A stretch of 64,000 nucleotides of DNA from Tetrastigma voinierianum (Eukaryota > Streptophyta > Magnoliopsida > Vitales > Vitaceae). Below, in pieces: positions 1 to 10,597 of the stretch. How positions within the stretch are numbered: position 1 is the first letter of the stretch; each line of letters starts with the position of its first letter. Location: assembly GCA_016808115.1 (NCBI GenBank), contig JAEQBH010004542.1, forward strand, positions 307,675 to 371,674, read 5' to 3'. The notes under the pieces are model-generated. The model did not search any database. It had not been told where the DNA came from and worked only from the letters and a program-made list of their open reading frames with translations. A program made the translations under genes and the position numbers.

Positions 1-703
1 TGTAATCTTTCTATGTCACGACAAAGAGAACAATTTAGGCCAGAATTCTAGGAGTCCACAACGCAATTAGTGAAGTGAGGCCCAACATTGGAAAGCTTAT
101 AAATACACGCTTCTAGGGCAATGTGAGCAGCTTTCGACAGCTCTAGGATTTCGTGGTTGAAGACTCTTATACATTTTTATTTTTTTTCTTTTATTTTCCA
201 TTTTAGTAGATTTAGCTTAGCATAGTTTTATTTTGTTAGTTTTTCTTTAATTTTCTGGATTTTAGTATTGTACTGAAGTGCAGTTTCGAGCTAGTATTTA
301 TTTATAAATTCTTCTTTTCATGTACTATTTGATTTAAATGGATGCTGGAAAGTTTCTGGAGTTCATTTATTTCAGTCCATTCATGATTTTAGTGAATTTT
401 CTTGATCAATTAGTCACTGATAAGAGTAAACCAGTTTTGAAAAGTTAAGCTCAACAAATACAATGGATGATAGTCATTTTGTCGCATAAGGTGGAAGAAA
501 GCTTTAATTAGAATTCTTGAATTATTTGATTGGTATTGTTTATAAATTTACCTCGTTTCGCATTAGTACCATGTACCCAATGTAAAGGTAATCAGATCTC
601 ACTCTGATTTCCAAGAGGCCCTCTGAGTGACCCGAGATGGAGAATCCTGAGAGTGTAGAGTAGTTCCTTGTTGGTATGGTAGGCTAATACTATGGAACTA
701 ATG
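1..703 (+). mobile_element. Athila/Tat-type LTR, left part (interrupted)
   Basis: Non-coding. A TATA-like TTATAAATA lies at 98-106, followed by long T-rich leader sequence of the kind seen in the R/U5 of Athila/Tat LTRs. The sequence resumes at 3490 after a solo-LTR insertion that leaves a 5-bp direct repeat (TAATG at 699-703 and 3490-3494). The resumed part ends with an LTR-type TTGTGGGAATGATA and primer-site remnants. The upstream end is outside the window. One TGTCACGACA palindrome near base 15 recalls the arrays described at 39690 and 47990. The assignment is inferred from architecture, not from a matching second LTR. Confidence 0.5.
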
Positions 704-2520
704 TGTAACACCCCAGCCCGAGAAAGTGTACAGTACATGAAACTTTAGGGGTGTATATGAGCACCAAGTGTCACTTTGTAGTATTTCGGAAGTTATATAT
801 GAAATAAAATAAGTTGATTTGCAAAATTAAAAGGATGAAGGACTTAATGGCAATTAAGGTCATAATCAAAGTAGAGATAAATATAATAGAAATAACAAAA
901 ACTCGATGGTAATTTTGGAGAGATGGGGAGGAATTAATACAATTAAGTCAAAATGGAGTATAGGCGAGAGTTGAGACAAACAAAGTTCATTTGTCTCATT
1001 TTTTGTTAGGGCAAAACGTAGGAGAAGGAGGAGAAGAAGGGAGAAAAGAAGAGGAAGAAGAGGAAGAAGAAGGAGAAAGAGAAGAAGACCAAAACCAAGG
1101 TATGTTTTGTCTTGAAATCATGGGTATTTTGAATTCCTAAGGTTTGGTATGGAGATTAGTTGTTCCTTTGGTCTAGGGTTTTGTGGAAAGATCACATAAA
1201 CCCTTGAATTGTTGAGGTTTTATGGGTAAAACCCCAATTGGTGTAAAATAAACATGGAATCATCATATTTATATGGTTTTTAGAAGAATTGGTGGACCTT
1301 TGGTTGAATTCATAAGATTTTCACCTAGGGTTTTGTGGTATGAGTTCCAAACCACCAATACAAGTATTTTTGGAGTTTGAGCTTTTGATGAATGGCCAGG
1401 AATTTGAGGTGTTATGGATTATAGTTGTATAGTTAATTGGTACTAAACATAAAGAGACATTTCTCGGGCAAATTTTGAGGCCGCACGTATAGGTACAGGT
1501 TGTACCGTACACCTCAAGAGAAGCCAACCGGTATTCTGAGAGCCAGTGTGGTCAGATCAAAAGACATTCCTAATAGGGACAGTAACCTGCACTTAAGACA
1601 GTCAAAGGTGTACGGTGACAGTGTGCCCAAAATGCCTGCACGTTGTATTTAACTAAGCCTGAATTCATATACCGTTAGTATAGGAACCTTATTAAATGAT
1701 TAACAGAGGTTCAAATAAGATCGAACTCTAATTTAAAAACGAGTGTACCTTGGCGATATTCGTTGAGTGTGACTAAGTCTAGAAAGTAATGCTAGGAATT
1801 ATGCTATTTAAGGAGATTAATATTTCGCCGTATTCGCTTTTGAGTGTGTAGGCTAAAAGCAAAGGGTCGAAATTGTGGAATCGTGCTTTCTCGGAATTTA
1901 GTAAGCGAGAAAAGGTAAGTGTTCTAAACCTATTTTTTTCTCAAATACTAGTGTATTATTATTATTATAAATTGTTTCTGGTATTTAATGGTTTTTAATT
2001 TAATAAAATAATTTTAAACTAATAATGATGTGAATGGTTTTGAATTGTAAATAAATTTTTCAAGAGCAAAGCGAGCAAGCGAGCAAAGAATATTTGTGAA
2101 AACAAGCCTAACTAAAATCCACCAAGTTCTAAACGAAAGCCAATAGGTGTCAGAGGTATTAAATGCGTGCGGTGGAGTTAGGATATCATACATGCATTTA
2201 GTTTTGCACAGTCGACAAGCGAGGTGTGCGTGTCGTGGCATTTAAAAGGAGGCCAGTGGCAGCATCTGGGGTATATAAGGTCGAGGCTCTAACTAAATTA
2301 TGGTGATGGCGACCCGGGTCGATTCCCCATATTTGCAGGAAGGTGGAGTGAAGTGTGCAGAATGCTTCCCGCACAGGTGATACGGACATAGGTCCTTCCA
2401 CGCACGGTCGATGCCAGGGCTCCCATGTTGGTACAAGTGCAAGCGAAGCAAGTATGAGCCTCCAGGTGGTTGTGTTTATAGCATGATCATACAATTTTGA
2501 AAAATCAACCATTGGTGCAC

Positions 2521-2676
2521 GGTTGAGCACAGGCTCCCGTAGAGATTTGATGCACGGTTGAGCCCAGGCTCCCGTGGTGATTTTAAAGCAAACGGTTGAG
2601 CACAGGCTCCCGTTTTTATTTCAAAATGATCGGTTGGCGGGCTCCGTGGTGATTTTTAAAGGAAGGCGGTTGAGCC
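2521..2676 (+). repeat. Short tandem repeat (~37 bp) inside solo LTR
   Basis: Five degenerate copies start near 2521, 2556, 2594, 2631 and 2667. Each begins GGTTGAGC or GGTTGGCG and contains AGGCTCCCGT or a variant. They are separated by AT-rich stretches such as TGATTTTTAAA. Confidence 0.8.
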
Positions 2677-3000
2677 TTAAGTGTTTATAAAAGTTTTGAG
2701 AAACTTTTAAAGCTAGAGGTTTGTGAAAGGTTTTGAGAAACTTTTTAGGCAAAATAAGTTTTGAGAAGTTTTATAAACTTTCAAGCAAGCAAACAATAAA
2801 AGTTTTATAAGCTTTTAAAGAAAAGCAAAGCAAAGCAAGCAAGCAAGTATTAAAAGTTTTATAAACTTTTAAAAGCAAGCAAGTACATAAAGTTTTAGAA
2901 ACTTTAAAGTAAGCAAGCAAGGCTTCTGGAAAATAATTGTAAAAGAAAGTTTTACAGTTTTGAGATGTTTTTCGGAAAAGCAAAACATTTTATAAAGCAT
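2677..3000 (+). repeat. AAGTTTTATAAACTTT / GCAAGCAAGC repeat tract
   Basis: The self-complementary word AAGTTTTATAAACTTT and variants occur about eight times, alternating with (GCAA)n runs. Each word can fold on itself. The tract is inside the solo LTR and has no coding potential. Confidence 0.75.
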
Positions 3001-3489
3001 ACACTCACTGAGCTCGTTTTGCTCATTATTTTGTGTTTTAAAAACTATTTTCAGAAATGCAGGCCTCTAGGACCCATTTGGAAGCAGTAAATTCTCGACA
3101 TTTGTACAGAAGTCTTTGTAATTAAGAATATTTTGTAAGGATATACTTTGAATTTGTATAATGGAACATATGTATGTACATAGTGTAGTTTGTGAAAATG
3201 TTTGGGGTTGCTGGTTGCCATATTTGGAAATGTAAATTTGTATATCTGAGGATTTAGGTGTCACATGTCACGTAGATCATCTTTGTTGAGGTTTCATTGC
3301 CAAGATTTTACCAAATCCTAAGTTGGAAAAAGGAAGAAAAAAAAAAGTAAAAAAAAATTTTATACGAGTTTTAAGCGGCTTAATCACGGCCGCTTCACGG
3401 GGATTTTTGAGTCGTTAAATTGCTTGGTGAGGATTCCTATGGAGTGGCAAACGCACACCACGCCCATTAGAGGGGTGGGGGGTGTGTCA

Positions 3490-4308
3490 TAATGAACTTT
3501 GAAGGATTACTCAGATAGATCATCAACTTACTTATAATTGGAGGATGGTTGAATGAAGTATCTGTTTTAATCACTCAGAGGTCTCTTCTCTTCATTCTGA
3601 TCCGGTGTTAGCAAAGATCTAATCAAGGAGATAAAAATTTTCATCAGAAGTGTAGGATGAGGTGTCAATCAAATTGGAGAAGGCTTGCAAAATCCTGTCT
3701 ATGGGGGCAATAATCTTTAGTCCTAAGATCTGTGTATGAAGTACTGAAAAGGAAAAATACTTAAATCTTAGAAAGAGGGTTATATATTAGAAGTAACTAA
3801 TTAGAATCATGTCCAGAAATGAATATGAACCTTTTAATTAGTGAAAAGTATGGTTGAGGGAGAAATCCAAACTGTACTACCTTGCATCTTTGACAAACTC
3901 AGTTTTCCAATTTATTGTTGAGCTATGAATCGAAATGATGCAGAAATTGATTATTATTAATTGATCCATGTCCAATTTTTCCTCACTCAGTGAATCCTCA
4001 ACCCCAATTTTATTAAACTTTACTTTTGTACATTTAAGATTTCAGTCTAAGACTACATTTTAGTCATCTTATCATCATATCAGTGGAATTCAAATAGTAA
4101 TGATCTTGAGTAATTGGGGTAGTTAGTCTTTTGATTTATCATCCTTTCTTGTGGGAATGATATATGGACTTTAAATATCCACTTTTATTACTTGTACGAC
4201 CTGTGCACTTGCAGTGATCGAGACCACAAACAAAAATTTTAAAGGAGTCATTTTGTAAAGAAAAAACAATTCCATCTTTTCATACACATGAGAAATGGTC
4301 GTGACAAG
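3490..4308 (+). mobile_element. Athila/Tat-type LTR, right part
   Basis: This continues the LTR interrupted at 703. Near 4145-4215 it has the typical 3'-LTR layout: a TTGTGGGAATGATA block, then CCTGTGCACTTGCAG, then primer-site sequence. No coding sequence was seen. Confidence 0.5.
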
Positions 4309-4427
4309 TTTTTTGCATTGTTACCATGGATTGAAAAGTTCTTGTGTGGAAGTACCATAAGATTGGCATACATTGATCACATCATATAGTTGGGTCTTAA
4401 CAAGTTTTTAGCGCCATTGCCGGGGAT
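4309..4427 (+). other. Two tandem tRNA-Asp primer-binding-site-like segments
   Basis: The segment at 4409-4427 matches the sequence complementary to the plant tRNA-Asp 3' end (TGGCGCCGTTGCCGGGGAT) with two changes. A more decayed version lies at 4313-4332, 96 bp upstream. Both are preceded by ACAAGTTTTT, as is usual after Athila/Tat LTRs. A similar doubling is seen at 46218-46322 in another element. Confidence 0.65.
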
Positions 4428-4489
4428 TAGGTAATAGTCCTTCGGTAGTAGTGTCATAAATTTGTATATATCATTTGGTCTTAACAATA

Positions 4490-4857
4490 CCGTCTCCCGT
4501 TCTTCGATAGAGGATGAAAATCAAAGCATGGCTACTACCTTTTGTGAGCTTTAGTGGTGTGCTTCCATTTTGCAGGAGTTTTTCATATCCTTTCATCTTC
4601 CAATACCATTATGGTGCGACAACTAGGCTGCATTACATATTTCTAATAATCCTGTTTTTCATGAGCGCACCAAGCACTTAGAGATTGATTGCCATCTTGT
4701 CCGTGAGAAGCTCAAAGTCAGTTTCCTCATTCCTCGGCATGTGTCTTCTACTTTCCATCTTGCTGACATTTTTACCAAGTCCCTCTCTAGTCCTTTCTTT
4801 CACAGCATGCTTTCTAAGTTGGGCTTGGTTAATGTTCATCAACCTGCTCTATCTTGA
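4490..4857 (+). pseudogene. Copia pol 3' end (RNase H C-terminus), truncated
   Basis: This is the last ~120 codons of a Ty1/copia polyprotein. Translated segments include HERTKHLEID, LVREKLKV, VSSTFHLADIFTKSL and KLGLVNVHQ, the usual C-terminal part of copia RNase H. It is collinear with 14770-15148 of the fuller copia element. The left side is cut at about 4490, where it abuts Athila-type leader sequence. The stop at 4855-4857 runs into the polypurine tract. It is a fragment of the copy-1 copia in the tandem duplication and cannot be functional. Confidence 0.85.
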
Positions 4858-4865
4858 GGGGGGGA

Positions 4866-5071
4866 TGTGGAATATATCTTCATTTTACATTATATGTTTG
4901 TACCACGTGTGCCTCACGTGATGTGGTGTAGGTACTGTTAGCATCAATTGGTTGTTTTCTGTGTTTTTGCTTCTAGAGGTTTTTTCTTTGTTGTATAAAG
5001 GACTGGTGCTCTGCTCCCAAATTGACAATCTTTTGTGAGATATGAAAACTGTGTGGTTTCTTTTTTTATCA
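4866..5071 (+). mobile_element. Copia 3' LTR (206 bp)
   Basis: It starts TGTGGAATATATC right after a G-rich polypurine tract (4855-4865) and ends TTTTTTTATCA. It aligns almost end to end with the 5' LTR at 10291-10497, including the ATAAAGGACTGGTGCTCTG core with its TATAAAG-type box. The flanking 5 bases TCCTT (5072-5076) equal the 5 bases upstream of the 5' LTR at 10291 (10286-10290). This indicates that both LTRs descend from one insertion event. Confidence 0.9.
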
Positions 5072-5338
5072 TCCTTCATAGTTTTTAGCAATTTGTATCA
5101 AGTCTCTTTATGAGTTCATCTCCAACAACGCCCTCACCTAAAAGGCTTTGGTCCAAAATGGAGTCGTCTTTGTTGACCCGTATTTTTCACATGTGTCCCC
5201 ACTTGATTAGGGAGACTTATTTTTATATGAAAATTTATATTTTAGAAAAGTTGGAACCGGCACTTATTTATTTTCAACAAATATCACAACCACAAATGAA
5301 TTCATTTTCAACTAATTTTGATTAGGAAAAAAAGAAAA
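5072..5338 (+). promoter_or_regulatory. Upstream region of P450 pseudogene
   Basis: This 267-bp non-coding gap lies between the copia 3' LTR and the P450 start codon. It is AT-rich from about 5215, with TTATATGAAAATTTATATTT at 5220-5241 as the only TATA-like candidate. If the gene was once expressed, the copia LTR lay within 300 bp of its start. No confident promoter call can be made. Confidence 0.3.
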
Positions 5339-6852
5339 ATGGAGAACTGGGTCTTCTTCTCCATCGTCTCCCTATGTATCGCTTCTCTCCTTAAATCACT
5401 CCATGATTTCTTCTTCCCAAAGCTGAAACTCCCGCCAGGACCCGCCGCCTTTCCTTTCATCAGAAACCTCGTCTGGCTCCAAACATCCTTCTCCTTATCC
5501 GACCTCGAACCCATCTTTCTACAATTACACACCAAGTACGGCCCGATCGTCACTCTCCGGTTTGGCCCTCGCCTAGCCATCTTCATCTCCGATAACTCCC
5601 TCGCCTACAAGGCCCTGGTCCAAAACAGCGCCGTTTTCACCAACCGTCCCCCGGCCCTTTCGATGAGTAGAATCTTAAGCAGTAACCAGAAAAACATCAA
5701 TTCTTGCCCCTATGGCCCGACCTGGCGCCTCCTCCGCAACAACCTCACAGCGGAGATTCTCCACCCCTCCCGGGTGAGAATCTACTCCAGCGCGCGGAAG
5801 TCGGCGCTGGAGATTCTGGTATCTCGGCTTAGATTCCATTCCGACGAATCTTCCGTCGTCCGTGTGATGGATCATTTTCAGTACGCCATGTTTAATCTGC
5901 TGGTGAGTATGTGCTTCGCGGAGAATCTCGAGGAGAACCAAATTCTAGAAATCGAGACGATTCAACAAAAGTTGATATTGGGATTTCGTCGATTCAGTAA
6001 TCTCAATCTGTTCCTAAGATTGGGGAAGATACTGTTCCGAAAAAGGTGGGAGGAATTCATCAATTTCCGCAAAGATCATGAGGCGATCTCCTCCCGCACA
6101 TAAGAGCCAGACAGCGGCTGAATCAAGAAACCAAAAATTCATTATCATGTTACGTGGACACATTGCTGGATCTACAACTGTCGGAAGAAAATAGGAAGCT
6201 TGAAGAATCACAGATTATGACGTTGAGCTCGGAATTCCTCAGTGGCGGGACTGACACTACCGCCACTTCCCTGCAATGGATCATGGCCAACCTGGTGAAG
6301 TCCCCCCATATTCAAGCCAAGCTTTTCCAGGAGATTAAACATGTTGGGAAAGAGAAGGAAAATGTGGAGGAAGAGGATTTGGACAAGATTCCATACTTGA
6401 AGGCGGTGATCTTGGAAGGTCTCAGGCGGCATCCGCCGGGGCACTTTGTGTTGCCTCATGCAGTGACAGAAGACACAACCCTTGAAGGGTATGTTATCCC
6501 CAAGAAGGGCTCTGTCAATTTCATGGTTTCCCACGCTGAATTGGAACCCAAAGATTTGGGAAGACCCAATGGAGTTCAGGCCAGAGAGGTTCTTGATGAA
6601 CAACAACAATGGAGAAGCGTTTGATATAACTGGGAGCAGAGAGATAAAGATGATGTCGTTTGGTGCAGGGAGGAGGATATGTCCTGGCTATGGATTAGCT
6701 ATGCTGCATTTGACGCATTTTGTGGCCAATTTGGTTTGGAATTTTGAATGGAAGGCTGTGGAGGGAGATGAAGTTGATTTATCAGAGAAGCAGAACTCAC
6801 AACAATCATGAAGAATCCATTTCAGGTGTTAATATATTCAATGATGAAATAA
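5339..6852 (+). pseudogene. CYP89A-like cytochrome P450 pseudogene, copy 1
   Basis: Full-length but broken microsomal P450 of the CYP89 (A-type) kind; the family are haem mono-oxygenases anchored in the ER. The chosen start is the ATG at 5339. It is followed by a hydrophobic anchor (residues 1-26), the proline hinge PPGP (32-35), the C-helix W129-R133 pair, I-helix GGTDTT, K-helix EGLRR, PERF-type FRPERF, and haem loop FGAGRRICPG with the Cys codon at 6680. No intron is needed, as is usual for CYP89 genes. Three frameshifts break it: about 6083 (one base lost, stop at 6101-6103), about 6534 (one base gained) and about 6791 (one base lost). Copy 2 is in frame at all three points, so the lesions arose after duplication. 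An A-run (6860-6878) follows the stop. All key motifs survive, so decay is recent. Confidence 0.92.
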
Positions 6853-7361
6853 TTAATGTAAAAAAAAAAAAAAAAAAACTGATGGGGATTTAGTAGGCCC
6901 CCACTGCAGAACTGCTACTTCATGGTTCATACGATATTTCAGTGTGATGTATGAATTTGATCTTATTATATGTATAATATTAAGAAATATTTAGTTAAAA
7001 GATACAAAATAACCTTAAATTTGTGAATCTAACATTTTCATGGTCTTTTAAAAAAAATATATCCCTTGTTTTTATCTTGAAAAATAACTCATTTTAGACA
7101 AAAATATTTCTCCATTTATGAATTTACATTGTCTTTTAAAAGAGGGTGTTATTTTTATAAGAAAATAAGAAGTAAATTTTTGTCAAAGTTAGACCAAAAA
7201 TTTATGGATGATCAAATTTCCAAAATTTAGTTTTCAAAAAGTCCTTTAATGCCTATCATGCCTAACTCAAGTGGTAAAACATTCATTATTAAAACATGCA
7301 AAAAAACATAAAGACAATGTAAACATAAAGATATCAAACATTTTCTCATTAATTTCAATTT
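6853..7361 (+). other. P450 3' flank shared with copy 2
   Basis: No gene. From the A-run at 6860 to about 7320 this matches 15980-16440 downstream of the second P450 copy, which shows that the duplication includes the 3' flank. It is AT-rich. A CCTAACTCAAGTGGTAAAAC segment near 7260 looks like a tRNA A-box, but no paired B-box was seen. Confidence 0.75.
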
Positions 7362-9670
7362 CTATTAAATATTAAGGTAGATTGATGAAATTAACTTAAA
7401 ATATATTTTCAATCAAAAATTTGATTGAAGGACCTATCCGTTCACTACCGATGTTTCATTTTAGACACATTTTAAACTAATTAACTTGGGTAGCTAGGGA
7501 CATTTAGGATGCCAACAAAAGACCAAAAACAAGGGTATGATTTTATAATAGAAATATTGGGATAAAGTGCACAATTGTCCCCGACTTTTGGCCATATGTT
7601 TAATTTTACACCCAAACTTTTTTTTCAGTCCTAAGATGTGCTTGACGTTTACTTTCATAGCTTAGTCGTCTTTATCGTTACCCCTTTTTTTTTTCTTTTT
7701 TTTTTCTTTTTTTCTTTTTTAAACTGTGGATGTTTGGGCCAACTTATGCACACTTTGTCTAATCTCACGGTGTCTTAAAGTTAACGGTCGGGACCTCCAG
7801 TGACCCTGAAGTGACTCGAACTAGGAGCTATTGGGTTAAACCCTAAGGCATTAGACCATCTAAGCTACCCTTGAGGGTTATGTCTCTATTGTTACTTAAT
7901 TACATAAATGGACAAACGAGCATTTAACGTCACTAACATAGAACGCCATGTGTATATCTCTTTCATTTTCCCCCAGTTTTACCTAATATGGTATTGAAAT
8001 TAAATGGGAGAAAACCCTTACTTCAAACCCTAAATAAGATATTTAAATTAAAGGGAAAATTTCACCTAATTTTGCATTAATCCAATATCGAAAATTTCTC
8101 CCAAATTTGCCCTAATATGATATGACATTTAAATTTACCCTAATCTAATATGAGATCTACATATATGATATTTCGGTTTCTATTCTAGCGATCAATTTTA
8201 CAATTCAGCCCTCCAAAAAATCAGGCTAAAGTGGATTGACCAACTAGGCTCAACTCATATTTCTAGCTCTACTACAATGGTAACCTACACTAAATATAAT
8301 ATCTTTAGTTCTAATTTAATACTAAGTATACCTATCACTCGTTTAGTATTATTTAGTGTTGAAATCCATGGAGTTAAAATCCAAGAGGATAAATAATAAT
8401 TGAAATTAATATAGATAAATATATTGATTTAATGACTTAGAACAAAACTTAAATTAGTTGTATCAATAATCTTTGTACTTAAAGTAAGAATCAAATAATG
8501 TTTAAAATTAACAATTTTGTGATTGATTGGTTAAATTGAATATTTATTACTTGATAATTAATTTTAAATTTAATTTAAAGTTTATTAGATACTTTTCATT
8601 AAATATTAAGGTAGATTGATGAAATCCACTTAAAATATATTTTTAATCAAAATTTTGATTGAAGGACCTATCCGTTCACTACTGATGTTTCATTTTAGAA
8701 ACATTTTAAACTAATCAACTTGGGCAGCTAGGGATATTTAGGATGCCAACAAAAGACCAAAAAACAAGGGTATGATTTTATAATAAAACTATTGGGATAA
8801 GGTGTATAATGCCCCAACTTTTGGTCGTATGTCCAATTTTGCAGCTAAACTTTTTTTCGGTCCCAAGATACCCTTGACATTTATTTTCATAGTTTAGTCA
8901 TGTCTCTAATATTACTTAATTTCATAGATGCACAAACGAGCATTTAACGAGATTCCATTTTCCCCCAATTTTACCTAATTTGAGATTGAAATTAAATAAG
9001 GGAAACCCTAACTTCAAACCCTAATTATGAGATCAAAATTAAGAGGGAATTTTCACCCAATTTTGCCTTAATTTGATTTCAAAAATTTCCCCCAAATTTC
9101 CCCTTATCTTATATGTCATCTAAATTTACCCTATTCTGATATGAGATCTACATATATGATATTTCAGTTTCTATTCTATCCATCAATGTTACAACTCAAT
9201 CCTCCAAAAAATGAGGTCAAAGTGGACTAACCCACTAGACTCAAATAATATTTCTAGCTCTACAACGATGGTAGCATACGCTAAATACAAAATCTTTAGT
9301 TCTACTTTAATACTAAATATACCTGTAACTCGATTAATATCATTAATCTCTTTTTTTTAGGAGAACTTCTTATTTTTAGAGAGGTAGTTGATATGTCAAC
9401 TTAATGATTTGATGTAATTTAATAATTTAATCTAATAAATATATTTGATAATATAACTTAATATCATAATTTGAACTTGAAAACAAAGTTATATTTAACT
9501 ATTACTTGACAATTGATTTTAAATTTAATTTAATATATATTTTCAACCAAAGGTTTCATTGAAGGACCAATTATTTTGCGACCAAGAAGATGCTACATTT
9601 AAGATGCCAACAACAACATACCAAAAAAAAAAAAAAACAAGAGTATGATTTTATAATATAAATATTTGAT
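7362..9670 (+). repeat. Tandem repeat, ~1.24 kb unit, two full copies plus a partial third
   Basis: The unit beginning ATTAAATATTAAGGTAGATT starts at about 7362 and again at about 8598, and the two copies stay collinear to about 8340 and 9340. Shared landmarks are TTGATTGAAGGACCTATCCG, AGGATGCCAACAAAAGACCA and GAGATCTACATATATGATAT. A third, decayed copy covers about 9525-9670. The first copy carries a SINE (7682-7881) missing from the second. There is no coding capacity. Confidence 0.85.
7682..7881 (-). mobile_element. tRNA-derived SINE with TSD and empty site
   Basis: On the minus strand this ~200-bp insert opens with a tRNA-like head: A-box-like TAGCTTAGATGGTC, then B-box-like AGTTCGAGTCA about 35 bp later. 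It ends in an A-rich tail (T-runs at 7685-7722 on the plus strand). Near-identical 14-mers flank it, GTCTTTATCGTTAC (7668-7681) and GTCTCTATTGTTAC (7882-7895). The paralogous repeat copy near 8900 has the uninterrupted site TGTCTCTAATATTAC, so the insertion is shown by filled and empty sites within one window. Confidence 0.85.
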
Positions 9671-10290
9671 TAGGAAACCTCAAATGATCTAAGATTTGTA
9701 AATTAATCTAACCCAATCTATTTTTTTTCTTTGAAAATCTACCCTATTTTGGACATAAACACACTTTAATACTCTATTTTTTGATTCGAACATGGGATCT
9801 CTCGTAAACCTATCCCGCTTGAGCCAGGGCTCAAGAGCAAGTTGTGAAAGCCATTTTAATCATATATATATACTTTCTCTTCTTTCTTCTCTAGCCATTC
9901 GTCTTCCTTAATCAAGAAGGGGTGATTTCGACCATTTTTGGTTTGAAATCGCCCACTACGCTCTTTTTCAGCATATCTCTTGTAATAAAGTGGTTGTTCG
10001 TAAAGATTTGAGTCTTTCTTGTTTTTGTGTTATTAAATTAGATCTTGTTACAGCGTTTGGTTTATCGTTGGCTTGTTATGACATGGTGCTTTTTATCGTC
10101 TTGATGCGACGTTTTATTTGTGTGGGGCGATTCAGATAGGCAAAGGGAATTCGATTAGTGAAAGATATCAAATTATGGTCATCAATATGTTGAAGAACTG
10201 GAATCGTAGATATTCGATTCACTATAGTGCCAAATTTTTAGGCTTTATGCCTATTTATTATGCTATTAACCTGGATATTGTTTCATCCTT
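9671..10290 (+). other. Unassigned sequence upstream of copia, with a tRNA-like head
   Basis: No gene was recognised. At 9776-9843 the minus strand has an A-box-like TGGCTCAAGCGGGATAGG and a B-box-like TGTTCGAATCA, so this may be a truncated SINE or tRNA relic. The rest (9840-10290) has stops in all frames apart from a 94-codon ORF crossing the copia LTR start, which looks like chance. The last five bases (TCCTT) are the copia target site. Confidence 0.4.
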
Positions 10291-10497
10291 TGTGGAATAT
10301 GTCTTCATTTTACATTATATGTTTGTACCACGTGTGTCTCAGGTGATGTGGTGTATGTACTCGTTAGCATCAGTAGGTCGTTTTCTTTGTTTTTGCTTCT
10401 AGAGGTTTCTTCTTGTTTGTATAAAGGACTGGTGCTCTGTTCCCAAATTGACGATCTTTTGTGAGATATGAAAATTGTGTGGTTTCTTTTTTTATCA
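10291..10497 (+). mobile_element. Copia 5' LTR (207 bp)
   Basis: It starts TGTGGAATATGTC and ends TTTTTATCA, followed after one base by TGTATTAGAGCG (10499-10510), a decayed form of the tRNA-iMet primer site TGGTATCAGAGC. It is nearly identical to 4866-5071. Only its first ~26 bp are repeated at the element's own 3' end (15160-15186). Confidence 0.92.
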
Positions 10498-10597
10498 TTG
10501 TATTAGAGCGGTCACGGAGGAGAAAACTGTGAAATGAAATAGATGAAAATAGAGGGGATGAATGGGGATCAAGAATCCATATCCAGTCACGTGATCC

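Larger units (their letters stand above)
704..3489 (+). mobile_element. Solo LTR of a Ty3/gypsy (Tekay/Del-like) element
   Basis: A 2786-bp non-coding segment starts TGTAACACCCC and ends GGGTGTGTCA. It is flanked by a perfect 5-bp target duplication, TAATG (699-703 and 3490-3494). There is no internal domain, so it is best read as a solo LTR left by LTR-LTR recombination. It contains a purine-rich tract (about 1018-1090), a conserved-looking TTTCGGAA block near 785 that recurs in the other TGTAACACC LTRs here, and two families of short internal repeats (see 2521-3000). The short ORFs inside look non-coding. The TG/CA ends and TSD are seen directly; the Tekay/Del label is inferred from the TGTAACACC start. 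Confidence 0.85.

Noticed and set aside
2014..3264. Several minus-strand ORFs of 65-110 codons
   Set aside because: All lie inside the 704-3489 solo LTR and follow its short repeats, with no homology recognised.
10118..10402. 94-codon ORF upstream of the copia element
   Set aside because: It crosses the start of the copia LTR, has no recognisable motif, and is most likely chance.
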